From positions 2,123 through 25,404 of IMG/VR virus record IMGVR_UViG_3300030117_007234: a stretch of 23,282 bases of DNA; one strand, written 5' to 3'. The position numbers and the translations under genes are program-made. Position 1 is the first letter of the stretch. Every line of letters begins with the position of its first letter. Positions 1 through 6,071 of this stretch are shown here, in pieces. A model generated the notes under the pieces. The model made no database searches. It was not told the origin of the DNA and saw only the letters and a program-made list of their open reading frames with translations. Origin of the DNA: a virus.

Positions 1-106
1 CCACCCCTGGCCACCTACCCACCTAACAGCTACCCAGCCCGGCACTGTAACGCAAAAGTGTCCGTTTGACCTTGTATTGTATCGTATTAGGAGTTACTAA
101 TTAATA
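1..106 (+). other. Leader / possible 3' end of an upstream gene
   Basis: No complete gene fits here. Two forward frames are open from the window edge: one ends at a TGA at 67-69, the other at a TAA at 98-100, just before the first gene. Either could be the tail of an upstream gene. The first 45 bases are C-rich with a short imperfect repeat of CCACCTA. AGGAG at 89-93 is the likely ribosome-binding site of the GTG start at 107, with somewhat long spacing. I see no convincing promoter. Confidence 0.3.
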
Positions 107-562
107 GTGACTCATAACGATCCATATGTATCCGAATGGATAAATCTTTGTCGAAGCTGTGGCTTAAAAGATAAACCATTTTATAGCCTGGCGGAGACTA
201 GCCAGCTCGTCGGATGCGCACGGTCCACAGTGAACCGTTGGGTCAAACGGGGCTACCTGGAAGCCAGGCCATGGGGCCCGCGCCGGGTCAAGGTGACGGC
301 TGCGAGTATCCGGCAGCAGCTGAACCTGGACCAACCGGTCGGTGTGGCTGCGCAGTTGACCAACCGGTCGGTGACCTCGGGTTTGACCAACCGGTCGGCT
401 CAGGCGGATTTTACCGACCGGTCGGTCACCCCCCCGATTTTTTCTGGGGATCCGAGCTGGGAGCCTGCTAACCAGCTCAGTGGACGAGAAAAAAATTTGG
501 AAAAAAATTTTGGGGAAAAAAATATAAAAAAAATTCCTGAAATCGGCGAGGACAGTACATGA
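107..562 (+). CDS. HTH DNA-binding protein, candidate replication initiator carrying its own origin
   Basis: A 151-residue protein starting at GTG 107. Residues about 26-72 look like a MerR/excisionase-type winged helix-turn-helix: a SLAE..QLVGCARSTVNRWV pattern followed by a basic RGYLEARPWGPRRVKV wing. A CxxC pair lies at 15-18. From residue 75 the sequence is low complexity: LTNRSV-type repeats, then repeated EKN units. At the DNA level this half holds four iterons and A-tracts (listed separately), so it may exist mainly to house DNA sites. The stop overlaps the next start in an ATGA junction at 559-562. By analogy with lambda O, whose iterons lie inside its own gene, an initiator role is inferred. 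An excisionase-like regulator is the main alternative. The HTH call is fairly firm; the initiator role is not. Confidence 0.65.
   Translation: MTHNDPYVSEWINLCRSCGLKDKPFYSLAETSQLVGCARSTVNRWVKRGYLEARPWGPRRVKVTAASIRQQLNLDQPVGVAAQLTNRSVTSGLTNRSAQADFTDRSVTPPIFSGDPSWEPANQLSGREKNLEKNFGEKNIKKIPEIGEDST
329..426 (+). repeat. Four iterons with ACCGGTCGG core
   Basis: GACCAACCGGTCGG occurs exactly at 329-342, 358-371 and 385-398. A fourth, variant copy, ACCGACCGGTCGGT at 413-426, is a perfect 14-bp palindrome. The nine-base core starts at 334, 363, 390 and 417, spacings of 29, 27 and 27 bases. Because the first spacing is not a multiple of three, copy 1 encodes DQPVG while copies 2 and 3 encode TNRS. 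The DNA is conserved while the reading frame changes, so these are more likely protein-binding sites than a peptide repeat. Confidence 0.8.
454..478. repeat. Inverted repeat between iterons and A-tracts
   Basis: GAGCTGG at 454-460 is matched by its reverse complement CCAGCTC at 472-478 across an 11-base gap, a possible 7-bp stem. It lies between the iterons and the A-tract block in the same gene, so it may be part of the same origin-like element. It is short enough to be chance. Confidence 0.4.
487..536. other. A-tract block, candidate DNA-unwinding element
   Basis: Four runs of 7-8 adenines start at 489, 501, 516 and 526, so they are spaced 10-15 bases apart, close to the helical repeat. 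Such phased A-tracts usually bend DNA, and the whole block is strongly AT-rich in a window of otherwise balanced composition. Lying just downstream of the iterons, it is in the place where a DNA-unwinding element is expected in lambda-type and plasmid origins. It still encodes residues in frame, as repeated EKN. Confidence 0.55.
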
Positions 563-1131
563 CTAAAGATACCGGCATATCCATCGAACTAGCCCAGACA
601 AACAGCCTCGTGCCTTATGCGAGGAATGCCCGGACCCACTCCGATGCGCAGGTGGCGCAAATTGCTGCCAGCATTAAAGAGTTCGGGTGGACCAACCCCA
701 TCCTGATTGACGGGGACAATGGGATTATTGCTGGGCACGGCAGGCTTCTGGCGGCGCAAAAGTTGGGAATGAAAGAAGTCCCAGTCATCCAGCTTGGCGG
801 GTTGTCCGAGGTTAAAAAAAGAGCCTACATCCTTGCTGATAATAGAATTGCCATCAACTCCGGCTGGGACACCGAGATGCTGGGTCTGGAACTGCAAGAC
901 CTGGGCAAAGACATCGACATGACCCTGGCTGGTTTCAGCATGGACGAAATTGACAGCCTTTTAGAGGACGGGTGGTCTTCTGATTTAGAATCCATCGAAG
1001 GTACTGAGGCCAACCTGAACGGCCTGCGGGAAAAAATTGTCCTCAAACTTGACGGGACTTTTGTTGAAGAAGTCACGAACATGATTAGAGCCTATTGCGA
1101 CGAACACGCAATCAACGTGGAGTTCTCGTGA
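559..1131 (+). CDS. ParB-like N-terminal domain protein
   Basis: A 190-residue protein. Residues about 15-80 form the ParB/sulfiredoxin-type domain: LVPYARNARTHS, a helix with IAASIKEFG, then IIAGHGRLLAA at 56-66 with the GHGR signature at 59-62. It continues with KKRAYILADNR and GWD at 88-104, typical of the phage ParB-like proteins that accompany methyltransferases and terminases rather than of true partition ParB. It has no HTH and no partner ParA nearby. The start codon overlaps the preceding stop, and the end overlaps the dpdA start as GTGA, so it is translated with the modification cassette. A role as DNA-binding nuclease or modification accessory is possible but inferred. The family assignment is solid. 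Confidence 0.85.
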   Translation: MTKDTGISIELAQTNSLVPYARNARTHSDAQVAQIAASIKEFGWTNPILIDGDNGIIAGHGRLLAAQKLGMKEVPVIQLGGLSEVKKRAYILADNRIAINSGWDTEMLGLELQDLGKDIDMTLAGFSMDEIDSLLEDGWSSDLESIEGTEANLNGLREKIVLKLDGTFVEEVTNMIRAYCDEHAINVEFS

Positions 1132-1958
1132 CCAAGCTAAACGTCTTGATAGCGTACCCGTACTATGCCGGGCGGTATCAGGAAATTGTTAAGTCTATGG
1201 GGGACTCCATTCGGTTCGTTCTGGACTCGGGGGCTTTTACGTCTTGGAAGTTGGGCAAGGAAATCCGCCTGGACGATTATTGCAAGTTCATCGAAACTTT
1301 ACCGGTTAAACCATGGCGCTATTTTACTTTGGATGTCATCGGCGACCCTGAAGCTACAATGGAAAACTACCAAACCATGCTGCGTCGGGGCTTTAATCCA
1401 ATCCCTGTTTTTACCCGTGGCGAAGACCCGTCGGTTTTAGAGGAATACTACGCGAATAGCGATGTGGTTGGTGTCGGTGGTTTGGTTGGTACTGAAGGCA
1501 ACCGTGGTTTCGTTAAAGGGATCATGGAAAAGATAGGAGAACGAAAGGTTCATTGGCTAGGCTTTACGAACCTGGAATTCGTTAAACACTACAGACCTTA
1601 CATGTGCGACACCAGCGCTTGGGAAAGTGCGGCGCGTTACGGGCAGCTTCGTTTGTATATGGGGCGAGGTAGGTTCAAGACGTTCAACAGAAAAGACTTT
1701 GCCCAAAAACCGGACGAAAGTGTTCTCCGTAGAATTAGCAGCTTGGGGTTAGACCCTTACAAGTTGGCGAAAGAAAAAAATTGGCGGGGTAGTTATTCCA
1801 CTATTCGGGAATTAGCCGCGTACAACTCAGTCGACCTCAGTATGGATGTTGAGAAGAATATAGGCACCAAATATTTTCTGGCTGTTGCTGCCATTTGCGG
1901 CTTCAGTCTTGTCGTTAAGGCATATCGTGATTTTACCAAAGGGAAACCAAATGGCTGA
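1128..1958 (+). CDS. dpdA: DpdA-type DNA-guanine transglycosylase
   Basis: A 276-residue protein related to tRNA-guanine transglycosylase (TGT). Family members replace guanine in DNA with a 7-deazaguanine such as preQ0. TGT-like landmarks are visible: LDSGAF with Asp33, matching the DSGGFQ Asp of TGT; LDVIGDP at 68-74; a GVGGLVG segment at 115-121, like the TGT base-recognition GGL loop; and CDTSAW with Asp161, where the nucleophilic Asp is expected. It is shorter than bacterial TGT, as phage DpdA proteins are. I chose GTG 1128 because GGAG sits 5 bases upstream (1119-1122) and it overlaps the parB-like stop as GTGA. A longer TTG start at 1095 has nothing in its favour. The next four genes make its substrate, which strongly supports the call. 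Confidence 0.85.
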   Translation: MTKLNVLIAYPYYAGRYQEIVKSMGDSIRFVLDSGAFTSWKLGKEIRLDDYCKFIETLPVKPWRYFTLDVIGDPEATMENYQTMLRRGFNPIPVFTRGEDPSVLEEYYANSDVVGVGGLVGTEGNRGFVKGIMEKIGERKVHWLGFTNLEFVKHYRPYMCDTSAWESAARYGQLRLYMGRGRFKTFNRKDFAQKPDESVLRRISSLGLDPYKLAKEKNWRGSYSTIRELAAYNSVDLSMDVEKNIGTKYFLAVAAICGFSLVVKAYRDFTKGKPNG

Positions 1959-2685
1959 AGTAGAGAATGGTAAGTTTGATCCGAGTTGGGAACCTGACGC
2001 ACCAGAAGATGAACCAAACATGGAAGCGGTGGTTATTGTTTCGGGTGGTATGGATTCCGTAACGCTGGCGTATGACCTCAAAAAAGAGGGGTACGACCTG
2101 ACGATGTTGAGTTTTGATTACGGGCAACGCCACAAGGTCGAACTTGAATGCGCGAAATGGCACGCAGACAAGTTAGACGCGGAACACGTAATCATCGACA
2201 TAAGTGGTATCCGTCCCCTGTTGAAAGGGTCGGCGCTCACGGATGATGTGGAAGTTCCCCACGGCCACTACGCTGAAGAAAGCATGCGGGCAACGGTAGT
2301 TCCTAACCGTAACGCTATTATGCTCAGTATTGCGTGGGGTCTGGCGTGTTCCAAAGGAGTCCACGTTTTGGGTTGTGGTGTTCACGCTGGGGATCACTAC
2401 ATTTACCCCGACTGCCGACCGGCTTTTGTGGACGAACTTAACAAAGCGTTGCGCGTTGGAACTGAAGGTCACCGATCAAGGGGGCTTCGACTCTACACGC
2501 CGTACATAGACAAAACCAAAACCGACATTGCTGCTATCGGTGGCGAGTTAGGTGTTCCGTACGAGAAGACCTGGACTTGTTACGAGGGCAAGGATGTTCA
2601 TTGCGGTCAGTGTGGTTCGTGTACTGAACGTAAAGAAGCATTTCGCGACAGTGGTGTTCCAGATCCAACGGCTTATCGGGCATGA
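1951..2685 (+). CDS. queC: 7-cyano-7-deazaguanine (preQ0) synthase QueC
   Basis: A 244-residue enzyme that converts 7-carboxy-7-deazaguanine to preQ0 with ATP and ammonia. The ATP pyrophosphatase P-loop SGGMDS is at 31-36 and the zinc site has Cys210, Cys218, Cys221 and Cys224 in a CxGQCGSC context. FDYGQRH and VVPNRNAIMLSIA are classic QueC motifs. There is no fused glutaminase or amidotransferase domain, so this is plain QueC rather than the Gat-QueC used for archaeosine-type bases. ATG 1951 has AAAGGG about 7 bases upstream and overlaps the dpdA stop by 8 bases. It adds a 23-residue acidic N-terminal extension before the usual start (Met24). That extension contains DPSWEP, also found in the first gene. 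The next gene overlaps as ATGA. Confidence 0.95.
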   Translation: MAEVENGKFDPSWEPDAPEDEPNMEAVVIVSGGMDSVTLAYDLKKEGYDLTMLSFDYGQRHKVELECAKWHADKLDAEHVIIDISGIRPLLKGSALTDDVEVPHGHYAEESMRATVVPNRNAIMLSIAWGLACSKGVHVLGCGVHAGDHYIYPDCRPAFVDELNKALRVGTEGHRSRGLRLYTPYIDKTKTDIAAIGGELGVPYEKTWTCYEGKDVHCGQCGSCTERKEAFRDSGVPDPTAYRA

Positions 2686-3149
2686 AAACTGTGATCGAGT
2701 CCTCGAAGAGTTTTCATAACTTACCATGCGCCCATCGAAGGTACGCCCACGATGGTCACTGTGCTCATGTTCACGGCTACAGTCGAAGCGTAACGTTTTG
2801 GTTTCGTGCTGAAGAAAGAACTGAGAACGGGTTTGTTATGGACTTTGGCCACCTCGCGGAGATCAAGAGTTGGTTAGAGGACCATTTCGATCACACACTT
2901 CTGCTTGATGCGGGCGACCCTCTTCTTCCGGAGTTTAAAGCACTGGAAGAAAAGGGCGCTTGTAAGTTGGTGGTGTACCAAGACGTCGGGATGGAGGGGA
3001 CTTGTGAGTTTATAAAAAGCTACATGGATAAGTGGTTGGAAAAAGAAACAGCGGGGCGTGTTTGGCTGCATTCGGTGGAAGTTCGGGAAAACGACAAGAA
3101 CAGCGCCAGGTTAGTAAGGGAAGATTCTGATGCCGTACACCGTCAGTGA
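2682..3149 (+). CDS. queD: 6-carboxy-5,6,7,8-tetrahydropterin synthase QueD
   Basis: A 155-residue member of the QueD/PTPS fold that turns dihydroneopterin triphosphate into 6-carboxytetrahydropterin, the second step to preQ0. Visible are His18 in PCAHRR, the catalytic-position Cys27, and HCAHVHGYS at 26-34. The family motif is Cys-x3-His-Gly-His; here it reads C27-A-H29-V-H31-G-Y33, so the last zinc histidine is Tyr and His29 may compensate. FVMDFGHL and a FDHTLLL segment match the family core, and VEVREN near the C terminus carries the expected Glu. The start overlaps the queC stop (ATGA) and the end overlaps queE by 20 bases. Context makes the function secure despite the altered metal motif. 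Confidence 0.9.
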   Translation: MKTVIESSKSFHNLPCAHRRYAHDGHCAHVHGYSRSVTFWFRAEERTENGFVMDFGHLAEIKSWLEDHFDHTLLLDAGDPLLPEFKALEEKGACKLVVYQDVGMEGTCEFIKSYMDKWLEKETAGRVWLHSVEVRENDKNSARLVREDSDAVHRQ

Positions 3150-3750
3150 AATGTTTTGCGCCCTTCAGGGCGAAGGTCACCGGGTGGGGTCCCGGAACGT
3201 GTTTGTAAGGTTTGCCGGGTGTAACTTGGCGTGTAACAAACCCGAGCACGGATTCGATTGCGACACAGATTTTAAGTCTGTTTACAAGCGCTATAAAACC
3301 GCTGAAGAGTTGGTGACGGAAATCGAAGAAGTTTGGGGCCCTTCGAAAAAAGGGCGAGCGGTTATTCTTACGGGCGGTGAACCTACTTTGCAGGTGGACC
3401 TTGAATTGACAGTTGCCCTTGGCAACGCTGGTTTTTTTATGGCCATGGAAACCAACGGTATCAACGAGCTTCCCGGCGCTGTTAAAAACAACATTGGTTG
3501 GATTAGTTGTTCGCCAAAAACGGCGGAACACACCCTAAAAATTGGAACGGTTAACGAGCTTCGTTATGTTCGGGCTATTCGGCAAGGAATTCCAAAACCT
3601 AAGCTTAAGGCGAAGCACTTGTTTCTTTCGCCAGCTGCTGACGGGGGCGGGCCTCGCCAAGAAAACTTAAATCACTGCATAGACTTAATAGACCAAAATC
3701 CTGAGTGGCGGCTTTCGGTACAAATGCACAAACTTTGGAGCATCCGATGA
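3130..3750 (+). CDS. queE: 7-carboxy-7-deazaguanine synthase QueE (radical SAM)
   Basis: A 206-residue radical-SAM enzyme that ring-contracts 6-carboxytetrahydropterin to 7-carboxy-7-deazaguanine. It opens with FCALQGEGHRVGSRNVFVRFAG, the QueE substrate segment. The Fe-S cysteines are Cys31, Cys35 and Cys44, spaced CX3CX8C rather than the CX3CX2C of Bacillus-type QueE, and are followed by DTDF. TGGEP at 81-85 is the SAM-binding motif. METNG and ISCSPK follow in the usual order. The start at 3130 has AAGGGA upstream and lies 20 bases inside queD. The stop overlaps the folE start as ATGA. Length is normal for the family. Confidence 0.93.
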   Translation: MPYTVSEMFCALQGEGHRVGSRNVFVRFAGCNLACNKPEHGFDCDTDFKSVYKRYKTAEELVTEIEEVWGPSKKGRAVILTGGEPTLQVDLELTVALGNAGFFMAMETNGINELPGAVKNNIGWISCSPKTAEHTLKIGTVNELRYVRAIRQGIPKPKLKAKHLFLSPAADGGGPRQENLNHCIDLIDQNPEWRLSVQMHKLWSIR

Positions 3751-4367
3751 ATGAAAGTAAGCAAGAAAAAATCGACAGGTGTACGCGAGAAGCCATCGAA
3801 GAAACTAAATACAATGCCGGACTCAAGGCGGTAAAGGATTTGCTTTGGGTCATTGGGGAAGACCCCGGTCGTGAAGGTCTGGTGGATACGCCTAAAAGAT
3901 TCGTCAAGGCATTGGGCGAATGGTTTCGAGGGTACAACGAAGACCCCAAACAAATCCTGGCCACTTCGTTCTCGGAAGTGGGTGGGTACGACGAACTGGT
4001 GATGCTTCGACGTGTCCCGTTCGAAAGCCACTGCGAGCACCACATTACCCCAATCATTGGAACAGCGACAATTGCCTACCTTCCAGATAAGGGCGCAGTG
4101 GGCGTTTCGAAGCTTGCTCGGGTTTTGGATTGTTACGCAAAGCGGTTGCAGGTGCAGGAAAGGTTGACGGCGCAAATAGCTGATGCGTTGGAAGAGTGTA
4201 TAAAACCTCGCGGAGTGGCCGTAATTGTGACCGCAACGCACCAATGTATGACCACAAGGGGGGTCCACAAAGCCCATTCCGACATGATAACCTCAGAAAT
4301 GCGGGGAATGTTTCGTGACAATGCGAGCCTCCGGGCGGAGGTTATGTCGCTACACCTTGGAGGGTAA
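3747..4367 (+). CDS. folE: GTP cyclohydrolase I FolE
   Basis: A 206-residue enzyme that converts GTP to dihydroneopterin triphosphate, the entry step for preQ0 (and folate). The zinc ligands are Cys96 and His99 in SHCEHH and Cys167 in HQCMTTRG, with the same 3- and 68-residue spacing as E. coli FolE. GEDPGREGLVDTPKR at 37-51 and LQVQERLTAQI at 134-144 are family signatures. The start at ATG 3747 overlaps the queE stop (ATGA); a longer reading frame from 3705 would run 46 bases into queE and is less likely. A phage copy would raise precursor flux during infection. With QueD, QueE, QueC and DpdA it completes a GTP-to-modified-DNA pathway. Confidence 0.95.
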   Translation: MNESKQEKIDRCTREAIEETKYNAGLKAVKDLLWVIGEDPGREGLVDTPKRFVKALGEWFRGYNEDPKQILATSFSEVGGYDELVMLRRVPFESHCEHHITPIIGTATIAYLPDKGAVGVSKLARVLDCYAKRLQVQERLTAQIADALEECIKPRGVAVIVTATHQCMTTRGVHKAHSDMITSEMRGMFRDNASLRAEVMSLHLGG

Positions 4368-4368
4368 T

Positions 4369-4842
4369 ATGGCTGGTCGGAAATCTAAGCTAAATGAGCA
4401 GGTAGTTGAGCGTTTTATAAGGGCAATTAAGCTCGGCTGCCCGATCAAAGACGCCTGCGGATGTGCCGGAATTAGTGAAACAACTTACTACCGCTGGATG
4501 CAGTTGGCGGATTCTGACCATCGCGGTTCGAAGAAATATCGGGAATTTCGGGAGCAAGTAAAAGTGGCCGAAGGGGAAGCGACGGCATCCTGGCTTGCAA
4601 TCATCGAAAAAGCAGCCCGTGAGGGGTCTTGGCAGGCGGCTGCCTGGAAGCTGGAACGTCGGCGGGACATGTTTATTCCAAAGACGCGACAAGAGGTGAC
4701 GGGTAAAGATGGAGAAGCAATCAAAATCGAAGAGCAAGCCCGAGAAGCCCGTAGCGTTATCACAAGCGCAATCGCTCGCATTGCTCCCGGAAGCGGAACA
4801 GCAGAAGATTCTGGATCAGTTGACCCCGAAACAGCTCATTGA
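4369..4842 (+). CDS. Terminase small subunit (HTH)
   Basis: A 157-residue protein. It recognises phage DNA for packaging and hands it to the large subunit. Residues about 8-50 hold a homeodomain-like HTH: GCPIKDACGCAGISETTYYRWM, typical of small terminases. The middle, with KVAEGEATASWLAIIEKAAREGSWQAAAWKLERR, is a helical oligomerisation-like segment found in the same family. ATG 4369 has GGAGG (4359-4363) five bases upstream and follows the folE stop by one base. The last 134 bases overlap the large-subunit gene in another frame. Position directly before the large terminase supports the call. Confidence 0.85.
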   Translation: MAGRKSKLNEQVVERFIRAIKLGCPIKDACGCAGISETTYYRWMQLADSDHRGSKKYREFREQVKVAEGEATASWLAIIEKAAREGSWQAAAWKLERRRDMFIPKTRQEVTGKDGEAIKIEEQAREARSVITSAIARIAPGSGTAEDSGSVDPETAH

Positions 4843-6070
4843 GCTTCGGTGGGATTGGAAGTTTTGGGCCAGACCCGACCAACAGATTCCTGCAGGGGAC
4901 TGGAGGGTCTGGCTCATCCTGGCAGGACGTGGATATGGGAAGACGCGCACTGGAGCGGAGTTCATTCGCGAGCGCGTAAATTCTGGAAAAGCTAAGAATA
5001 TCGCGCTGATAGGGCGAACAGCTGCGGACGTTCGAGACGTTATGGTCACGGGGCCGAGTGGTCTGTTGGCCTGTTGCCCACCGGATGAGCGACCGGTCTA
5101 CGAGCCCTCGCGTCGTAGGATAACATGGCCCAATGGGGTTGTAGCGCATACCTTTTCCAGCGAGAAACCGGATCAGCTTCGAGGACCGCAGCACGACACG
5201 GCGTGGTGTGACGAAACTGCGGCGTGGACGTATTCCTACGAAACGTGGGATCAGCTGATGTTCGGTCTTCGTCTGGGCGACCCAAAGTGTGTTGTCACAA
5301 CCACCCCTCGCCCTATTCAATTGCTCAGGGATTTGATTAAAAACGAAGCAACGGCGGTGACCCGTGGTACCACTTTCGACAACCGAGATAATTTAGCCGA
5401 AGGCTTCTTCCAGCATATCTTGGACAAGTATGACCAAACCACCCTCGGTCGCCAGGAGCTGTATGCAGAACTCCTGGACGAAATACCGGGTGCGCTGTGG
5501 ACCCGTGCTATGATAGAAGCAAGTAGGGTCACCGAAGTTCCTAAACTTACTCGGATTGTCATAGCGGTTGACCCGGCAATGTCGTCGAAACGAAACAGTG
5601 ACGAGACGGGGATCGTCGTGGTGGGGTTAGGCGAAGATAATGATTTCTATGTTATCGAAGACTTAAGCGCCCGTTTATCGGTGGACAAGTGGGCAAGGTT
5701 GGTTGTGGACACTTACCATCGGTTGGGGGCGGATAGGGTGGTGGCGGAAGTTAACCAGGGCGGTGAGTTGGTTGAGAAGGTGTTACGCCAGGTTGACACC
5801 AATATTGCCTATCGACCTATCCGCGCCAGCAAAGGTAAATTTTCTCGCGCCGAGCCTGTCGCAGCGCGTTATGAACAAGGGCGAGTCCATCACCTTGAAT
5901 CTTTCCCCCTGCTGGAAGACCAACTCTGCACGTATTCGTCCACATACATGCCCCAGAGCCCCGATCGACTGGATGCCTTGGTATATGCAGTCACTGAGCT
6001 AGATTCGCGTTCAGTGGTCAATATAAGCGTCGACAACGAGGCTAACTACAGCCCTCGAAACTGGTTTTGA
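4709..6070 (+). CDS. terL: Terminase large subunit (packaging ATPase-nuclease)
   Basis: A 453-residue motor protein. The N-terminal ATPase has Walker A AGRGYGKT at 72-79 and Walker B TAWCDE with Asp168 and Glu169, followed by a TTTPRP coupling motif at 197-202. The C-terminal RNase-H-like nuclease shows its three acidic positions: Asp288 in AVDPA, Glu347 in AEVNQGG and Asp422 in RLDALVYA. The domain proper begins near residue 48 (WDWKFWARPDQQ). The preceding Lys/Ser/Gln-rich segment comes from ATG 4709, which lies inside the small-subunit gene; no later ATG or GTG precedes the domain. It cuts and translocates the genome into proheads through the portal. Confidence 0.95.
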   Translation: MEKQSKSKSKPEKPVALSQAQSLALLPEAEQQKILDQLTPKQLIELRWDWKFWARPDQQIPAGDWRVWLILAGRGYGKTRTGAEFIRERVNSGKAKNIALIGRTAADVRDVMVTGPSGLLACCPPDERPVYEPSRRRITWPNGVVAHTFSSEKPDQLRGPQHDTAWCDETAAWTYSYETWDQLMFGLRLGDPKCVVTTTPRPIQLLRDLIKNEATAVTRGTTFDNRDNLAEGFFQHILDKYDQTTLGRQELYAELLDEIPGALWTRAMIEASRVTEVPKLTRIVIAVDPAMSSKRNSDETGIVVVGLGEDNDFYVIEDLSARLSVDKWARLVVDTYHRLGADRVVAEVNQGGELVEKVLRQVDTNIAYRPIRASKGKFSRAEPVAARYEQGRVHHLESFPLLEDQLCTYSSTYMPQSPDRLDALVYAVTELDSRSVVNISVDNEANYSPRNWF

Positions 6071-6071
6071 A

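Noticed and set aside
66-90. TTGACC followed by TATTAG as a sigma-70 promoter before the first gene
   Set aside because: Spacing is only about 13 bases and the -10 match is weak; the AGGAG ribosome-binding site overlaps the -10 region.
490-533. A AAA AAT slippery sites in the first gene
   Set aside because: Three copies have valid phase, but the -1 frame adds only a short Lys/Phe-rich tail ending near 568 with no recognisable domain. The A-tracts are better explained as origin DNA.
1095-1127. Longer dpdA start at TTG 1095
   Set aside because: GTG 1128 has GGAG five bases upstream and a GTGA overlap with the preceding stop, the junction style seen throughout the cassette.
559-1131. A true ParB partition system (plasmid-like phage)
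   Set aside because: No ParA, no ParB HTH domain and no parS-like sites nearby; the LADNR/GWD pattern belongs to phage ParB-like proteins.
1885-1950. Longer queC start inside dpdA at 1885
   Set aside because: ATG 1951 has a good AAAGGG and the upstream residues resemble nothing in QueC.
1951-2685. Gat-QueC fusion giving archaeosine-type DNA
   Set aside because: QueC is normal length with only a 23-residue acidic extension and no glutaminase domain.
3705-3746. Longer folE start at 3705
   Set aside because: ATG 3747 gives an ATGA overlap with queE and normal FolE length.
3010-4277. Long minus-strand reading frames opposite queE and folE
   Set aside because: They are antisense to confidently identified enzymes and their translations lack domain-like patterns.
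4315-4368. Longer small-terminase start inside folE
   Set aside because: GGAGG directly precedes ATG 4369, just after the folE stop.
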